A stretch of DNA of 64,000 bases from Phaeospirillum sp. (GTDB lineage Bacteria > Pseudomonadota > Alphaproteobacteria > Rhodospirillales > Magnetospirillaceae). Shown piece after piece: positions 11,188-20,367 of the stretch. Both the position numbers and the translations under genes were made by a program. The notes beneath the pieces were generated by a model. It was not told where the DNA came from. It searched no databases and worked only from the letters and a program-made list of their open reading frames with translations. The stretch covers positions 520,001 through 584,000 of the forward strand of contig JAUSFB010000032.1 in NCBI GenBank assembly GCA_030651575.1, read 5' to 3'. How positions within the stretch are numbered: position 1 is the first letter of the stretch; the number at the start of each line of letters is the position of its first letter.

Positions 11188-12522
11188 CTACTCTGCCAGT
11201 TCGACCCGATTGCGGCCCAGGGCCTTGGCCCGGTATAGGGCGGCGTCGGCCCGGCTCAGGCATGCCTCCAACCCTTCGCCGTCCTTGATCTTGCATTCGG
11301 CAACGCCGATGCTGACGGTCAGGCGGAGCGGAGCGCCGCCACCGACCGGAATATCCAGTTGCGACAACCGAACCCGCAGGCGTTCGGCCACGACCATGCC
11401 GGCCTCCAGGATCGCTTCCGGCAGGGCGACGGCGAATTCCTCGCCCCCCATGCGACCGATGATATCCTGATCGCGCAACACGTCGCGGGCAAGAACGACG
11501 AACGCCTTCAACGCCTCGTCGCCGGCGGCGTGGCCTCGTTCGTCATTGACGCGCTTGAAAAAATCGATGTCGAGCATCAACAGCGTCATCGGTCGGCCAT
11601 AACGGCCGGCCCTTTGGATTTCCGCGCCGACGGCTTGCAGGAAATAGCGGCGGTTATGGGCTTCGGTCAGGAAATCGGTGGTGGCCAGTTGAACCAGTTC
11701 CTTCTGGACGCAGGCCCGCTCCAACGCCTGACCGACCCGACGGGCCAGTTCGCGCACCAGTTCGCGCTCCGAACTCGCGAAGGCCTCGCTGCCTTCGGCC
11801 GGGCGGCTTTCGGGCCAGCAGATCTCGATCCGTCCGGCGGGGTGCGAGCCGGCGAAGACCTGCGCCTCCAGCCGCCAGGGCGTCTCCTCGAAACCCTTGG
11901 TCTGAACATAACCGCCGGGCAGCAAGCCGTTGAGGCAGGTCAGCCGGACCCCGATGGTCTCCGGCCGCAGCCAAGCGGAGGGGATCAGGGTGACCGCCTC
12001 TTCCATGGCGACCTGCAAGGGCAGTTCGGGTGACTCCAGCGTGCGCGAGACTCCGTACAGGCAGTTGATCTGACGCATGCGCCGTTCCAACTGCCGATTG
12101 GCCTCCAGCGCCTCGTCCCGGGCCTCGCGCACCAGAATCTCGGCGCGCTTGCGGTGAATGGAGTAACGCAACGACCGCGACAGCGAGGCCGCGTCGATGC
12201 GGGCCTTCAGCATGTAGTCCTGCGCGCCCTGCTCCAACGCCTGGATCGCCTGCGCATCGTCGTCGTGGTTGGTCAGCACCACCACCGCCAACTCTGGCGC
12301 GGCGCCGCAGAACCGCTGCACCGTTTCGCCCCCCACCGAATCGGGAAGGGTCAGGTCGAGGAACACCACGTCGAAGCGGATCTTGGAGATCGCCTCCAAC
12401 GCGGCGGCCAGACTGACCGCGTGCTCGACCTTGACGCCGGACAACTTCTCCAGCTCGGCAAGAATCAAGAGGGCCTGGGTCGGACTATCTTCGACCAGAA
12501 GAGCATGCTGAAGTGTGGCCAC
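11188..12522 (-). CDS. response regulator with central GAF-like region and GGDEF domain
   Basis: HALLVEDSPTQALLILAEL, VVFLDLTLPD, GRMGGEEFAVALPEA; likely GTG start at 12522. Confidence 0.88.
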   Translation of the reverse strand: MATLQHALLVEDSPTQALLILAELEKLSGVKVEHAVSLAAALEAISKIRFDVVFLDLTLPDSVGGETVQRFCGAAPELAVVVLTNHDDDAQAIQALEQGAQDYMLKARIDAASLSRSLRYSIHRKRAEILVREARDEALEANRQLERRMRQINCLYGVSRTLESPELPLQVAMEEAVTLIPSAWLRPETIGVRLTCLNGLLPGGYVQTKGFEETPWRLEAQVFAGSHPAGRIEICWPESRPAEGSEAFASSERELVRELARRVGQALERACVQKELVQLATTDFLTEAHNRRYFLQAVGAEIQRAGRYGRPMTLLMLDIDFFKRVNDERGHAAGDEALKAFVVLARDVLRDQDIIGRMGGEEFAVALPEAILEAGMVVAERLRVRLSQLDIPVGGGAPLRLTVSIGVAECKIKDGEGLEACLSRADAALYRAKALGRNRVELAE

Positions 12523-12686
12523 GAAACAACTTTCCCCGAAATAACCAACAGGATTCATCGACTGTAGCGCATAACGGCAAGTGCAAGCACCCATGGAATG
12601 CCATATCATCGCCCTAATTCTGGGGGACACTCCCATCATCCCCCGCGACAAAACCCATGCTCGCGTTCCTACCGGAGGAAAATTCC

Positions 12687-13316
12687 ATGCGCCGCCTGCC
12701 CTCAGTCCTCGCCGTCCTTGCCAGCGGCCTTGCCCTGGCGGCGTGCCAGAAGGTTGACAACACCGCCGGAGCGCCGACCGTCTATATCGATCCAGGCAGT
12801 TCCGGCCCGGTCAAGGGCGTCGGTATCGAAAGCCAGGACATCGTCGGCATGACCGACCAGATGCTACGCGACATGCTGAGTCAGCCCCGGCTGGCCAATG
12901 CGGCCACACCTCCCAACGTGATCATCGACGCCGAGTATTTTTACAATGAAAGCTCGTCGCGGCTGAACAAGAACTCCATCACCGACCGTCTGCGCGTCGG
13001 CCTGAACCGGGCGGCGGGGGGCCGCATGCAGTTCGTCGGCCGCCACTACGCCGACATGGTGGCCAAGGAGCGCGATCTGAAACGCCAAGGCACGGTCGAC
13101 AGGGCCACCTTGCCGGCCGCCAAGGCGCAGAAGGGCGGCGACTTCCGCCTGGGGGGGCGCATCACCTCGCTCGATTCGCGCGATCCCAAGACCGGGATGA
13201 TGCAGCGTTACAACCAGATCATTTTCGAAATGGTCGACCTCGAATCCTCGGAAATCGTCTGGAGCGGCATCTACGAGTTCGCCAAGGCGGCCCAGGACGA
13301 CATCATCTATCGCTGA
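12687..13316 (+). CDS. lpoB: penicillin-binding protein activator LpoB-like lipoprotein
   Basis: Lipobox LALAAC; GIESQDIVGMTDQMLRDML...PPNVIIDAEYFYNESSSRLNKNSITDRLRVGLNRAA...FVGRHYADMV is LpoB-like. Confidence 0.8.
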   Translation: MRRLPSVLAVLASGLALAACQKVDNTAGAPTVYIDPGSSGPVKGVGIESQDIVGMTDQMLRDMLSQPRLANAATPPNVIIDAEYFYNESSSRLNKNSITDRLRVGLNRAAGGRMQFVGRHYADMVAKERDLKRQGTVDRATLPAAKAQKGGDFRLGGRITSLDSRDPKTGMMQRYNQIIFEMVDLESSEIVWSGIYEFAKAAQDDIIYR

Positions 13317-13341
13317 CACCGTCAAACAAGGAATCGCGGCC

Positions 13342-14733
13342 ATGGCCGTCGCGGGCAGATCACGGTGGAGCGCGCGTCTCCTGGCGTCGGGCATGGCGGC
13401 GGCCCTGCTCGGCGGCTGCGTCACCGCCCGCGAGCAGGAGGCCCGCTTTGACGCCGGCACCGTGCACGCCTATATCGACGACAAGCCGCCGGAGCTTCGC
13501 CGCCACTTCTACATCGCCCAGGCCCAGGGGCAGCGCAATCGCATCCTCAACGATATGCGCCTTGGCCTCGCGACCTTCGCCATGGGGCGAAACCAACTGG
13601 CCGAACAGCTGTTCGACGACGCCCTTCAGGGGATCGAGGCGGTCTATGCCGATAACGAGGAGGCCAAGAAGGCCCGCCAATTGCTGGTCAAGGAGCAGAG
13701 CAAGGACTTCAAGGGCGAGCCCTACGAACGGGTCATGGCCTATTACTACCGGGGCCTGCTCTATCTGCGGACCGGCGACTACCAGAACGCCAGGGCCAGC
13801 TTCAAGGGCGGCATGTTGCAAGACGCCTTCGCCGAGGAAGAGCAGTTCCGCGCCGACTTCGCCCTGATGCCTTTCCTCCAGGGCTGGGCCGCCCATTGCG
13901 GCGGCCAAAGCTCGCTGGCGGCCGAGGATTTCAAGGAATTCCGCGACATCAACAAGGACGCGCCGCTGCCGCGCGACCAGGATACCGTGCTGGTCCTGGT
14001 GGAAACCGGCGGCGCCCCGGTCAAGGTCTCGGAAGGCCCCCGTCTCAAGATCCGCCGCAACGGCGCCGCCGAGACCGCCCGCATCCTGTGGACCGATCCG
14101 GAGCACCCAAAGGATCGCCCCAAGGACGCAACCCACGTGCTGGAAGACATCTACCGGCAGGCCTCGACTCGGGGCGGGCGTCAGTTCGACGCCATCCTGG
14201 AGGGTAAGGCGGAATACAAGTCGGCCGCCGACACGGTCGGCAACGTCGCCTTGGTCGGGGCGGTCATCGCCGGACAGGTCGCCGTCAGCAACAGCCCGCG
14301 CCGGGGCGCCAGCAAGCAGGACCGCGAACGCCAGCAGGAAATCCAACGCGACGCCGCCATGGTCGGAGGCGCCCTAGCCGTCATCGGGCTGCTGTCCAAG
14401 GCGGCCGCCCACGCCATCGAGTCCGAGGCCGATATCCGCTACTGGGACAACCTGTCCGACCGCGTCCTTGGCGTCACCCTGGCCCTACCCGACCGTATCC
14501 AGAAGATCCGGGTCGAGTTCGGCGAGAACCACCGCCCCGTCGAAGTTCCCATCGTCCGGTCCGGGCGCTGCGGCATCGCCTGGGTCCGCAACGGCAACAC
14601 CCTGCCCAGCAACCCCCGCGCCCCCAACAGCGCGCCCTCCGACGTAATGACCAGTCCGGTGATCATCCCGGCGGCTCCCGCCCCGCCGGGTCCGGTGACC
14701 ACACCGCAAAAAGCCGAAGTCCAAAAGGAGTAA
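13342..14733 (+). CDS. COG3014-type TPR-containing lipoprotein
   Basis: Lipobox LLGGC; YIDDKPPELRRHFYIAQAQGQRNRILNDMRLG..., VMAYYYRGLLYLRTGDYQNARASFKGG. Confidence 0.75.
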   Translation: MAVAGRSRWSARLLASGMAAALLGGCVTAREQEARFDAGTVHAYIDDKPPELRRHFYIAQAQGQRNRILNDMRLGLATFAMGRNQLAEQLFDDALQGIEAVYADNEEAKKARQLLVKEQSKDFKGEPYERVMAYYYRGLLYLRTGDYQNARASFKGGMLQDAFAEEEQFRADFALMPFLQGWAAHCGGQSSLAAEDFKEFRDINKDAPLPRDQDTVLVLVETGGAPVKVSEGPRLKIRRNGAAETARILWTDPEHPKDRPKDATHVLEDIYRQASTRGGRQFDAILEGKAEYKSAADTVGNVALVGAVIAGQVAVSNSPRRGASKQDRERQQEIQRDAAMVGGALAVIGLLSKAAAHAIESEADIRYWDNLSDRVLGVTLALPDRIQKIRVEFGENHRPVEVPIVRSGRCGIAWVRNGNTLPSNPRAPNSAPSDVMTSPVIIPAAPAPPGPVTTPQKAEVQKE

Positions 14734-14738
14734 GACCC

Positions 14739-15206
14739 ATGAGACGCTTGCTTGCCACCACCTTCGGCCTTGTTTTGCTCGGCGGCTGCACCACCATGGA
14801 CCCGGCGCCCCGCTGCGACATGGGCCGGATATCGAGCCAGCGCGATCTGGTTCCGGGGCCGGCCATGGTGCCGGGCGAAAGCTCACCGCTAAAGGAAATG
14901 CCGCTGAATTCGGTCAACATCACCGATGAAGGCATCCTCAACAAACTCTATGTCCGCACCATCACCGCCCGCCGGACCGCCACCGGCACGGTCGAAGTGA
15001 TAGCCCAGGTGGTCAACTGCACCGACTTTCCGCTGAACGCCGAAGCGCGCACCCAGTTCTACGACGCGAATCCGGCCCCGTCCGAGCCGGTCAGCGCCTG
15101 GAAGCGGATTCACCTGTCGCCCCGAACCTCCAACGTCTACAGCGAGTTCTCCATGGGAGCCCAGACGGTGGACGGCTACATGATCGAGATGAGGGAAACA
15201 AAATGA
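14739..15206 (+). CDS. YcfL-like (DUF1425) lipoprotein
   Basis: Lipobox LLGGC; TATGTVEVIAQVVNCTDFPLNAEARTQFYDANP...; located downstream of lpoB. Confidence 0.75.
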   Translation: MRRLLATTFGLVLLGGCTTMDPAPRCDMGRISSQRDLVPGPAMVPGESSPLKEMPLNSVNITDEGILNKLYVRTITARRTATGTVEVIAQVVNCTDFPLNAEARTQFYDANPAPSEPVSAWKRIHLSPRTSNVYSEFSMGAQTVDGYMIEMRETK

Positions 15207-16381
15207 CCCGCACTCCGCTTTCCCTGCTGCTGGCGGCTGCGCTTTTGCTGCCGTTCGGCGCCGTCGGGCAGACCGTCGGCGGCAAGGTGCCGCCCTATCA
15301 GGCCCCGGCCAAGGTCGCCCCGCCGGCGCGCGATGGTCAGGACGCCGATGTCAACTTCGACAAGACGGCCCGTCCGGACCCGTTCAAGCCGCGCGAGGAC
15401 CTTGTCCAGCAATTCTCCGCCGCCTATGCCAAGGGCGGACGGCCGCGTCTGGCCTTCTACTGGAACCGCCAACTGACCGATACCCTGGCCCAGTGGTACA
15501 GCGACAGCCGCACCATCACCTCCAGCAAGACCGCCAACGCGACCGAGGGCGACCTGACCCTCAAGCAATCCGGTTCCAGCCAGAATACGGTCGAGACCCA
15601 GCGCCGCGCCACGACGGAATCCACCCGCGGCCAGCCGGCCGAAACCTGGGAGTGGGAGTTTCAGGACGGGTTCCTGGCCCCCTTCCTGCAAGCCGACGCC
15701 ATCGTGGTCGACCGCACGGCCATCATGCGCATCATGGGGGCCGGGGCAGAGGAGATCGAGCCCCGCACCGTCGAGGTCATGGCCTTGCAGAACATGGCCG
15801 ATCTGTTGGTCGAGGTGCTGGTAAGCGATTCCGCCAAGGCGACCACCGGCTACGAACTGCGCGCCCGCATCCTGGACGTCCGCACCGGGCGCATCCTCGC
15901 CATGGTCAACAGCCGTGGGCTGAGGGAATGGCAGCAACAGGAAAAGGTGACGGCGACCTCACGCGGGTTCGACCTGCCCGACGAGGACGACGAGACCTTC
16001 GGCCCCGAGCGGGCCGACCAACGCTACAAGGCGACCGCCAGCGGCTTCGAGCGCAAGCGCAAGCCACCCAAGCTGAACGCCATCGCCGGCAACCTGGCCC
16101 ACAACGTCATGACCGGCATGATTCCCCGGCTGGAAAGCGGCCCCGCCGCCGCGCCGCCGGCGACTCCGGTCACCAGGGCCGCACCCGCCCCAACGACCTC
16201 GGCCCCCATGCCGCTGCCCCCGCCAAAACCGACCGTCGAGGCCAAGGCCGCCCCCAGTCAAAGCGCAGTGCCGCTACCCGATGTGGACGCCACGCCGCTG
16301 CCCGCTCCCACCAAGACAACCCCGGTTCCCGAAGCGCCGGCCGGGGAAGAGCCGCCCATGCCGCGTCCGACCAAGCAATAA
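15203..16381 (+). CDS. secreted protein of unknown function with Pro-rich C-terminus
   Basis: Signal peptide MTRTPLSLLLAAALLLPFGAVGQ; ATGA overlap with the ycfL-like gene. Confidence 0.75.
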   Translation: MTRTPLSLLLAAALLLPFGAVGQTVGGKVPPYQAPAKVAPPARDGQDADVNFDKTARPDPFKPREDLVQQFSAAYAKGGRPRLAFYWNRQLTDTLAQWYSDSRTITSSKTANATEGDLTLKQSGSSQNTVETQRRATTESTRGQPAETWEWEFQDGFLAPFLQADAIVVDRTAIMRIMGAGAEEIEPRTVEVMALQNMADLLVEVLVSDSAKATTGYELRARILDVRTGRILAMVNSRGLREWQQQEKVTATSRGFDLPDEDDETFGPERADQRYKATASGFERKRKPPKLNAIAGNLAHNVMTGMIPRLESGPAAAPPATPVTRAAPAPTTSAPMPLPPPKPTVEAKAAPSQSAVPLPDVDATPLPAPTKTTPVPEAPAGEEPPMPRPTKQ

Positions 16382-16428
16382 AAAAGCCCATCCCCGCCAA
16401 GAACACCGTCCTTGGCGGGGATGGATCG
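16382..16428 (-). terminator. intrinsic terminator of the radical SAM gene
   Basis: Inverted repeat catccccgccaag...cttggcggggatg; on the minus strand it is followed by ggcttttttatt. Confidence 0.75.
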
Positions 16429-16433
16429 CCTCG

Positions 16434-17804
16434 TCAGCAGCCAAAGGAAAAGGCAGTCTCGGTGCCTTCGTCCCAGCCGTCCCACAGGTAATCGTCGGCG
16501 ACGCCATCGGCGATCAGACGGAAGGCATAGCGCGCCTGTTCCAGATAAAAGCCGCAATAGGCCCCGATCTGATCCATGCCGCCATTGGCCTCGTGCGCCT
16601 CGGCCGGACAGGGTGAGCCGCAGAAGTGGCGAACCGGACAGGGCGCACAGGCGGCGATATCCTCGACCTTGCGCCCGGTCACCTGCTTGAAGGCCGGACT
16701 GTTCAGCACATCCTCGACCCGGTCGGTGAACAGATTGCCGCCGGCGAAATCCGGCAGGCCGATAAACTCGCTGCACGGGAACAGCGAGCCGTCGGGCGCC
16801 AGGGCAAAGAAACTGCGCCCGCCGCCGCAGGGCGAGATATCGCACATCAGCCGCCGCGCCGTCGGCGCCAGGATCGAAATCAGGATATTGGCGAAATTGG
16901 CCACCACCATCTTGCGACCGGTCTGGCGGAACAGCTCGTGCGAACGGTCCAGCGCCGCCAGATAGGCTTTCGACACCGCCTGATCCTCGACCCAGGCATC
17001 GCGGCCGCCCGGCTGGGTGCAACGCACCACGTTGAGCATGCAGGCCGGCACCTCATGGGCGTGGAGGAACTCCACCATGGGGGTCAGCTGCTCCAGATTT
17101 TCACGGTTCATGGTGCAGATGACGCTATAGCCGGCATAGCCCTTGAGACGCTTGATGGCGTCCACCGTCGAAGCGAACACGCCGTCGCCGTTCCAACGCT
17201 TGCGCGAGCGATCGGCCACCTCGGACAGCGGCGCGTCCAGGGACAGGCCGATGCTGACCCCACGGGCCACCAGAAAGTCCATCGTACCCATGTCCAGCAT
17301 GGTGGCGTTGGTCTGGACCCCAAAGCGAAAGCGGTCGCCATAGGCGTCGATGGCGGCGAACATGGCGTTGCGGTTCAGCAGCGGCTCGGCGCCGTGGAAG
17401 ATGATCTGAGGGGTGCGGCCCTCCGGCATGGTGCGGGCGAAATACTCGTCCAGCCGCGCCATGGCGTCCATCAACCTTTCCTGGCTCATATGCTCGCCGT
17501 TGCGGCGCATATCACGCGGGATATAGCAATAAGAACAGTCGAGATTGCATCGCTCGGTCGGATTGAAATAGACCGCCGATGGGGTAAGGTGAAAGCGCAG
17601 CATCTCCATCTCGCGCAGGAACTCGGCCCGCCGGGCCTGCCATTCCGCCACCACGGCATCGCGTTCGCCGGTTTGATCCTTGCGTTCCAGCGCCCAGAAA
17701 GCGGCGTCGGGATCGATCAGGGCGGTGTAGTCGGCATGGCCGATATCGAACCGCAGGAGGCCGTCGGGAAGACGGCCCCCAAGAATGGGGGCCGCCACGG
17801 TCAC
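16434..17804 (-). CDS. SPASM-type radical SAM peptide maturase (CbpB-like)
   Basis: CNLDCSYCYIP (CxxxCxxC), C-terminal Cys-rich SPASM region CGGGRSFFALAPDGSLFPCSEF...CAPCPVRHFCGSPCPAEA; GTG start at 17804 overlapping the stop of the upstream peptide gene. Confidence 0.88.
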   Translation of the reverse strand: MTVAAPILGGRLPDGLLRFDIGHADYTALIDPDAAFWALERKDQTGERDAVVAEWQARRAEFLREMEMLRFHLTPSAVYFNPTERCNLDCSYCYIPRDMRRNGEHMSQERLMDAMARLDEYFARTMPEGRTPQIIFHGAEPLLNRNAMFAAIDAYGDRFRFGVQTNATMLDMGTMDFLVARGVSIGLSLDAPLSEVADRSRKRWNGDGVFASTVDAIKRLKGYAGYSVICTMNRENLEQLTPMVEFLHAHEVPACMLNVVRCTQPGGRDAWVEDQAVSKAYLAALDRSHELFRQTGRKMVVANFANILISILAPTARRLMCDISPCGGGRSFFALAPDGSLFPCSEFIGLPDFAGGNLFTDRVEDVLNSPAFKQVTGRKVEDIAACAPCPVRHFCGSPCPAEAHEANGGMDQIGAYCGFYLEQARYAFRLIADGVADDYLWDGWDEGTETAFSFGC

Positions 17805-17938
17805 CGCTTCACCTGCTTGTCCATCAAGACATAATGCGACAGGCCGGTACCCTCGGCATCGCAGGTCTTGCGGGTGGCGATGATCGCCGGACGGGTCTTG
17901 GAAGGCTGCTTGGCGGTGACATCCTCGGTCTTGGTCAT
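17801..17938 (-). CDS. 45-aa candidate radical-SAM-modified peptide precursor (CbpA-like)
   Basis: MTKTEDVTAKQPSKTRPAIIATRKTCDAEGTGLSHYVLMDKQVKR; RBS-like cgggag upstream; TGA overlaps GTG of the rSAM gene; sits below a cobalamin riboswitch. Confidence 0.8.
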   Translation of the reverse strand: MTKTEDVTAKQPSKTRPAIIATRKTCDAEGTGLSHYVLMDKQVKR

Positions 17939-18029
17939 GGGTCTAACTCCCGTTGATCGGGGCTTCGGCAAGGGCGTGCGGACGCCTTCGCCGAAACCCT
18001 TTTCCATCGGATTTCGCCCCGAGATGAAC

Positions 18030-18200
18030 CATGTCCGGCAGGTCTTCTGGCTTTCGGATCGACCACGAAACCACACCTTCCCGACGGGATTCCGCCAGTG
18101 GTCGGGCTCGTGAAAGCCCATGTGGTCCGTGTCCCCGATTACAGCGGCGGGACCGCCACGGAATTTCACCGTGTTCCGGGATGCAGGACAACAGGGGCTT
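18030..18200 (-). promoter_or_regulatory. cobalamin riboswitch aptamer
   Basis: Minus-strand core CGGAACACGGTGAAATTCCGTGGCGGTCCCGCCGCTGTAATCGGGGAC and B12 box AGCCAGAAGACCTGCC (18052-18037). Confidence 0.93.
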
Positions 18201-18221
18201 TACGCCGGCAAAGCGCCGCCG

Positions 18222-19631
18222 TCAAGTCTCCGTCATGCGCGTGAACCCCAACCGCACCTTAAGGCCGGGCTGATTGTCGCCCAGCATCAGGGCGGCCCCA
18301 TGCAGCCGCGCCACCGCCTGGACAAGCGACAGGCCCAGGCCGTTGCCGGGGGTGGTACGGGTGGAATCCAGGCGCACGAAGCGTTCCAGCACGGCTTCGC
18401 GTGAGGCCTCGGGGATACCCGGCCCGGAATCGTCCACCATCAGTTCCACCGCCCCGCCCTCGGCGGCACCCACCGACACGGTGACGCGGCCGCCGGCGGG
18501 GGTGTATTTAACGGCGTTGTCCACCAGATTGGCGACCGCCTGGAACAGCAGGTGACGATCACCCTTGACCATCAGCCCGGACTCGGCGTGGCAGAGCAGG
18601 CTGACATCCTTCTCCTCGGCCAGGGGCTCGTACAACTCGACCGCATCGGCGGCCAGGACGGCCAGATCGACCGGCTCGAACCGCTCCAGCCTTGCCGCCG
18701 ACTCGGCATGGGAGATGGTCAGGATGGCGTTGAAGGTGGCCAAGAGGTTATCGGCCTCGGCCATGGTCTCTTCCAGGGTGCGGCGATAGCCCTCGCAATC
18801 GGGCGCCCCCAGCAGGACCAGATCGATCCGCGACCGCAGGCGATTGAGCGGGGTGCGCAGATCATGGGCGATATTGTCGGAGACGGTGCGGATTCCCTCC
18901 AGCAGCCGCTCCAACTCGTCCATCATCTCGTTGAAGCTTTCGGCCAGGGAGTCGAACTCGTCATTGCTGCCCGACAGGGTCATGCGCTGGCTCATATCGC
19001 CGCCAAAGATGCGCCGGGCGGTGCGGCTCATCTCCTCGACCCGCTGGAGCATGTGGCGGCTGGTGAAGTAGCCGCCCACCACGCCGAGCAGGATGGTCAG
19101 CGCCAGGCCCCAGCCCAGCGCCCGGTTGATCGCCGACTTGACCCGCTTGGCGTCGGCCAGCGACCGGCCCACCAGCAGGCGGTAACCGTCGGCCAGTTCG
19201 TAGGCATGGGCCAGTATCTCGGTCCCCGGACCGATCCCGCCCACGGGCAGGACGCGGAAACGGACCCAGCCCAGCAGGTCGGAAACCTCCGACGGCCAGG
19301 CGCGCAGATTGCCGGCCAGGGGATGCCCGTCCAGCCCCATCACCAGATAGCTGGCGCGGCCGTCGATATCCTGGCGGGCGCGTTGAGTGATGATTTCGGC
19401 CAGACCGGCAAGATCGCGGTCGTGATAGACCTCGGACAGGCCGGTGGCCTCGGCCTCCACCGTCTCTTGCACCTGCCACTCGATGAACATGGTGGTGCTC
19501 CACGACACCAGCACCAGCAAGGCGATGGCCGAGACCGTGAAGATGCCAAGATAACTGAGCGCCAGCCGGAAGGTGGTGGTGCCGAGCAGGCTGGCGTCAG
19601 CGGGCCGCACGAAGCGTATACCCCGCGCCAC
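18222..19631 (-). CDS. sensor histidine kinase (HAMP, HisKA, HATPase)
   Basis: DNIAHDLRTPLNRLRSRIDLV (H-box), DNAVKYTPAGG (N-box), DDSGPGIPEASRE, GNGLGLSLVQAV. Confidence 0.93.
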   Translation of the reverse strand: MARGIRFVRPADASLLGTTTFRLALSYLGIFTVSAIALLVLVSWSTTMFIEWQVQETVEAEATGLSEVYHDRDLAGLAEIITQRARQDIDGRASYLVMGLDGHPLAGNLRAWPSEVSDLLGWVRFRVLPVGGIGPGTEILAHAYELADGYRLLVGRSLADAKRVKSAINRALGWGLALTILLGVVGGYFTSRHMLQRVEEMSRTARRIFGGDMSQRMTLSGSNDEFDSLAESFNEMMDELERLLEGIRTVSDNIAHDLRTPLNRLRSRIDLVLLGAPDCEGYRRTLEETMAEADNLLATFNAILTISHAESAARLERFEPVDLAVLAADAVELYEPLAEEKDVSLLCHAESGLMVKGDRHLLFQAVANLVDNAVKYTPAGGRVTVSVGAAEGGAVELMVDDSGPGIPEASREAVLERFVRLDSTRTTPGNGLGLSLVQAVARLHGAALMLGDNQPGLKVRLGFTRMTET

Positions 19632-20274
19632 GAACCGTATGAATCAGCGGCAGTTCGAAATCCTTGTCCACCTTCTGACGCAACCGGCTGATATGGACGT
19701 CGATCAGGTTGGTCTGGGGATCGAAATGATATTCCCAGACATTCTCCAGCAGCATGGTCCGCGTCACCACCTGACCGGCATAGCGCATGAGGTATTCCAG
19801 CAGGCGGAATTCACGCGGCTGGAGATCGATGCTTTGTCCGCCCCGGCTGACGCTGCGGGCCAGCAGATCCATCTCCAGATCCTCGACCTTCAGCTTGGTC
19901 TCGGGCTGGGCCGCCGAGACCCGGCGCGACAACGCCTCGATCCGGGCCAGCAGCTCGGCGAAGGCATAGGGCTTGACCAGATAGTCGTCGCCCCCCGCCT
20001 TCAGGCCGCGAACCCGGTCATCGACCTTGCCCAGCGCCGACAGCACCAGAACCGGCGTGGTGTTGCCGGCGGCGCGGATGGCCTGGATGATGGCCAGACC
20101 GTCCAGGCCCGGCAGCATTCGGTCGATGATCATGGCGTCCCAGCGTTCCGACGTGGCCAGGAACAGGCCATCGGTGCCGGTGGCGGCATGATCGATCACA
20201 TGACCCGCCTCCCTCAGTCCCTTCGCCATATAGGCGGCGGCTTCGCTATCATCCTCGATCAACAGGATTCGCAT
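19597..20274 (-). CDS. OmpR-family winged-helix response regulator
   Basis: MRILLIEDDSEAAAYMAKGL, MIIDRMLPGLDG, C-terminal LQPREFRLLEYLMRYAGQVVTRTMLLENVW. Confidence 0.93.
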   Translation of the reverse strand: MRILLIEDDSEAAAYMAKGLREAGHVIDHAATGTDGLFLATSERWDAMIIDRMLPGLDGLAIIQAIRAAGNTTPVLVLSALGKVDDRVRGLKAGGDDYLVKPYAFAELLARIEALSRRVSAAQPETKLKVEDLEMDLLARSVSRGGQSIDLQPREFRLLEYLMRYAGQVVTRTMLLENVWEYHFDPQTNLIDVHISRLRQKVDKDFELPLIHTVRGAGYTLRAAR

Positions 20275-20330
20275 CTGGGTATCCGGTCCATTTGGGTGGA
20301 GACCTTACAGTCTTCGGGCATAACGGAAAA

Positions 20331-20367
20331 GCCCTCGCGCCAGGGGGGGGGAGCGCGAGGGCCTTTT
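20331..20367. terminator. bidirectional terminator-like hairpin in intergenic region
   Basis: Perfect 10-bp inverted repeat gccctcgcgc/gcgcgagggc, T-run on + (ttttt) and short T-run on - (tttt); loop holds a 9-G run. Confidence 0.6.

Noticed and set aside
16626-17834. 402-aa plus-strand ORF opposite the radical SAM gene
   Set aside because: Antisense artefact; the minus strand has the CxxxCxxC and SPASM motifs plus an upstream riboswitch and peptide gene.
18552-19691. 379-aa plus-strand ORF opposite the histidine kinase
   Set aside because: Antisense artefact of the kinase gene.
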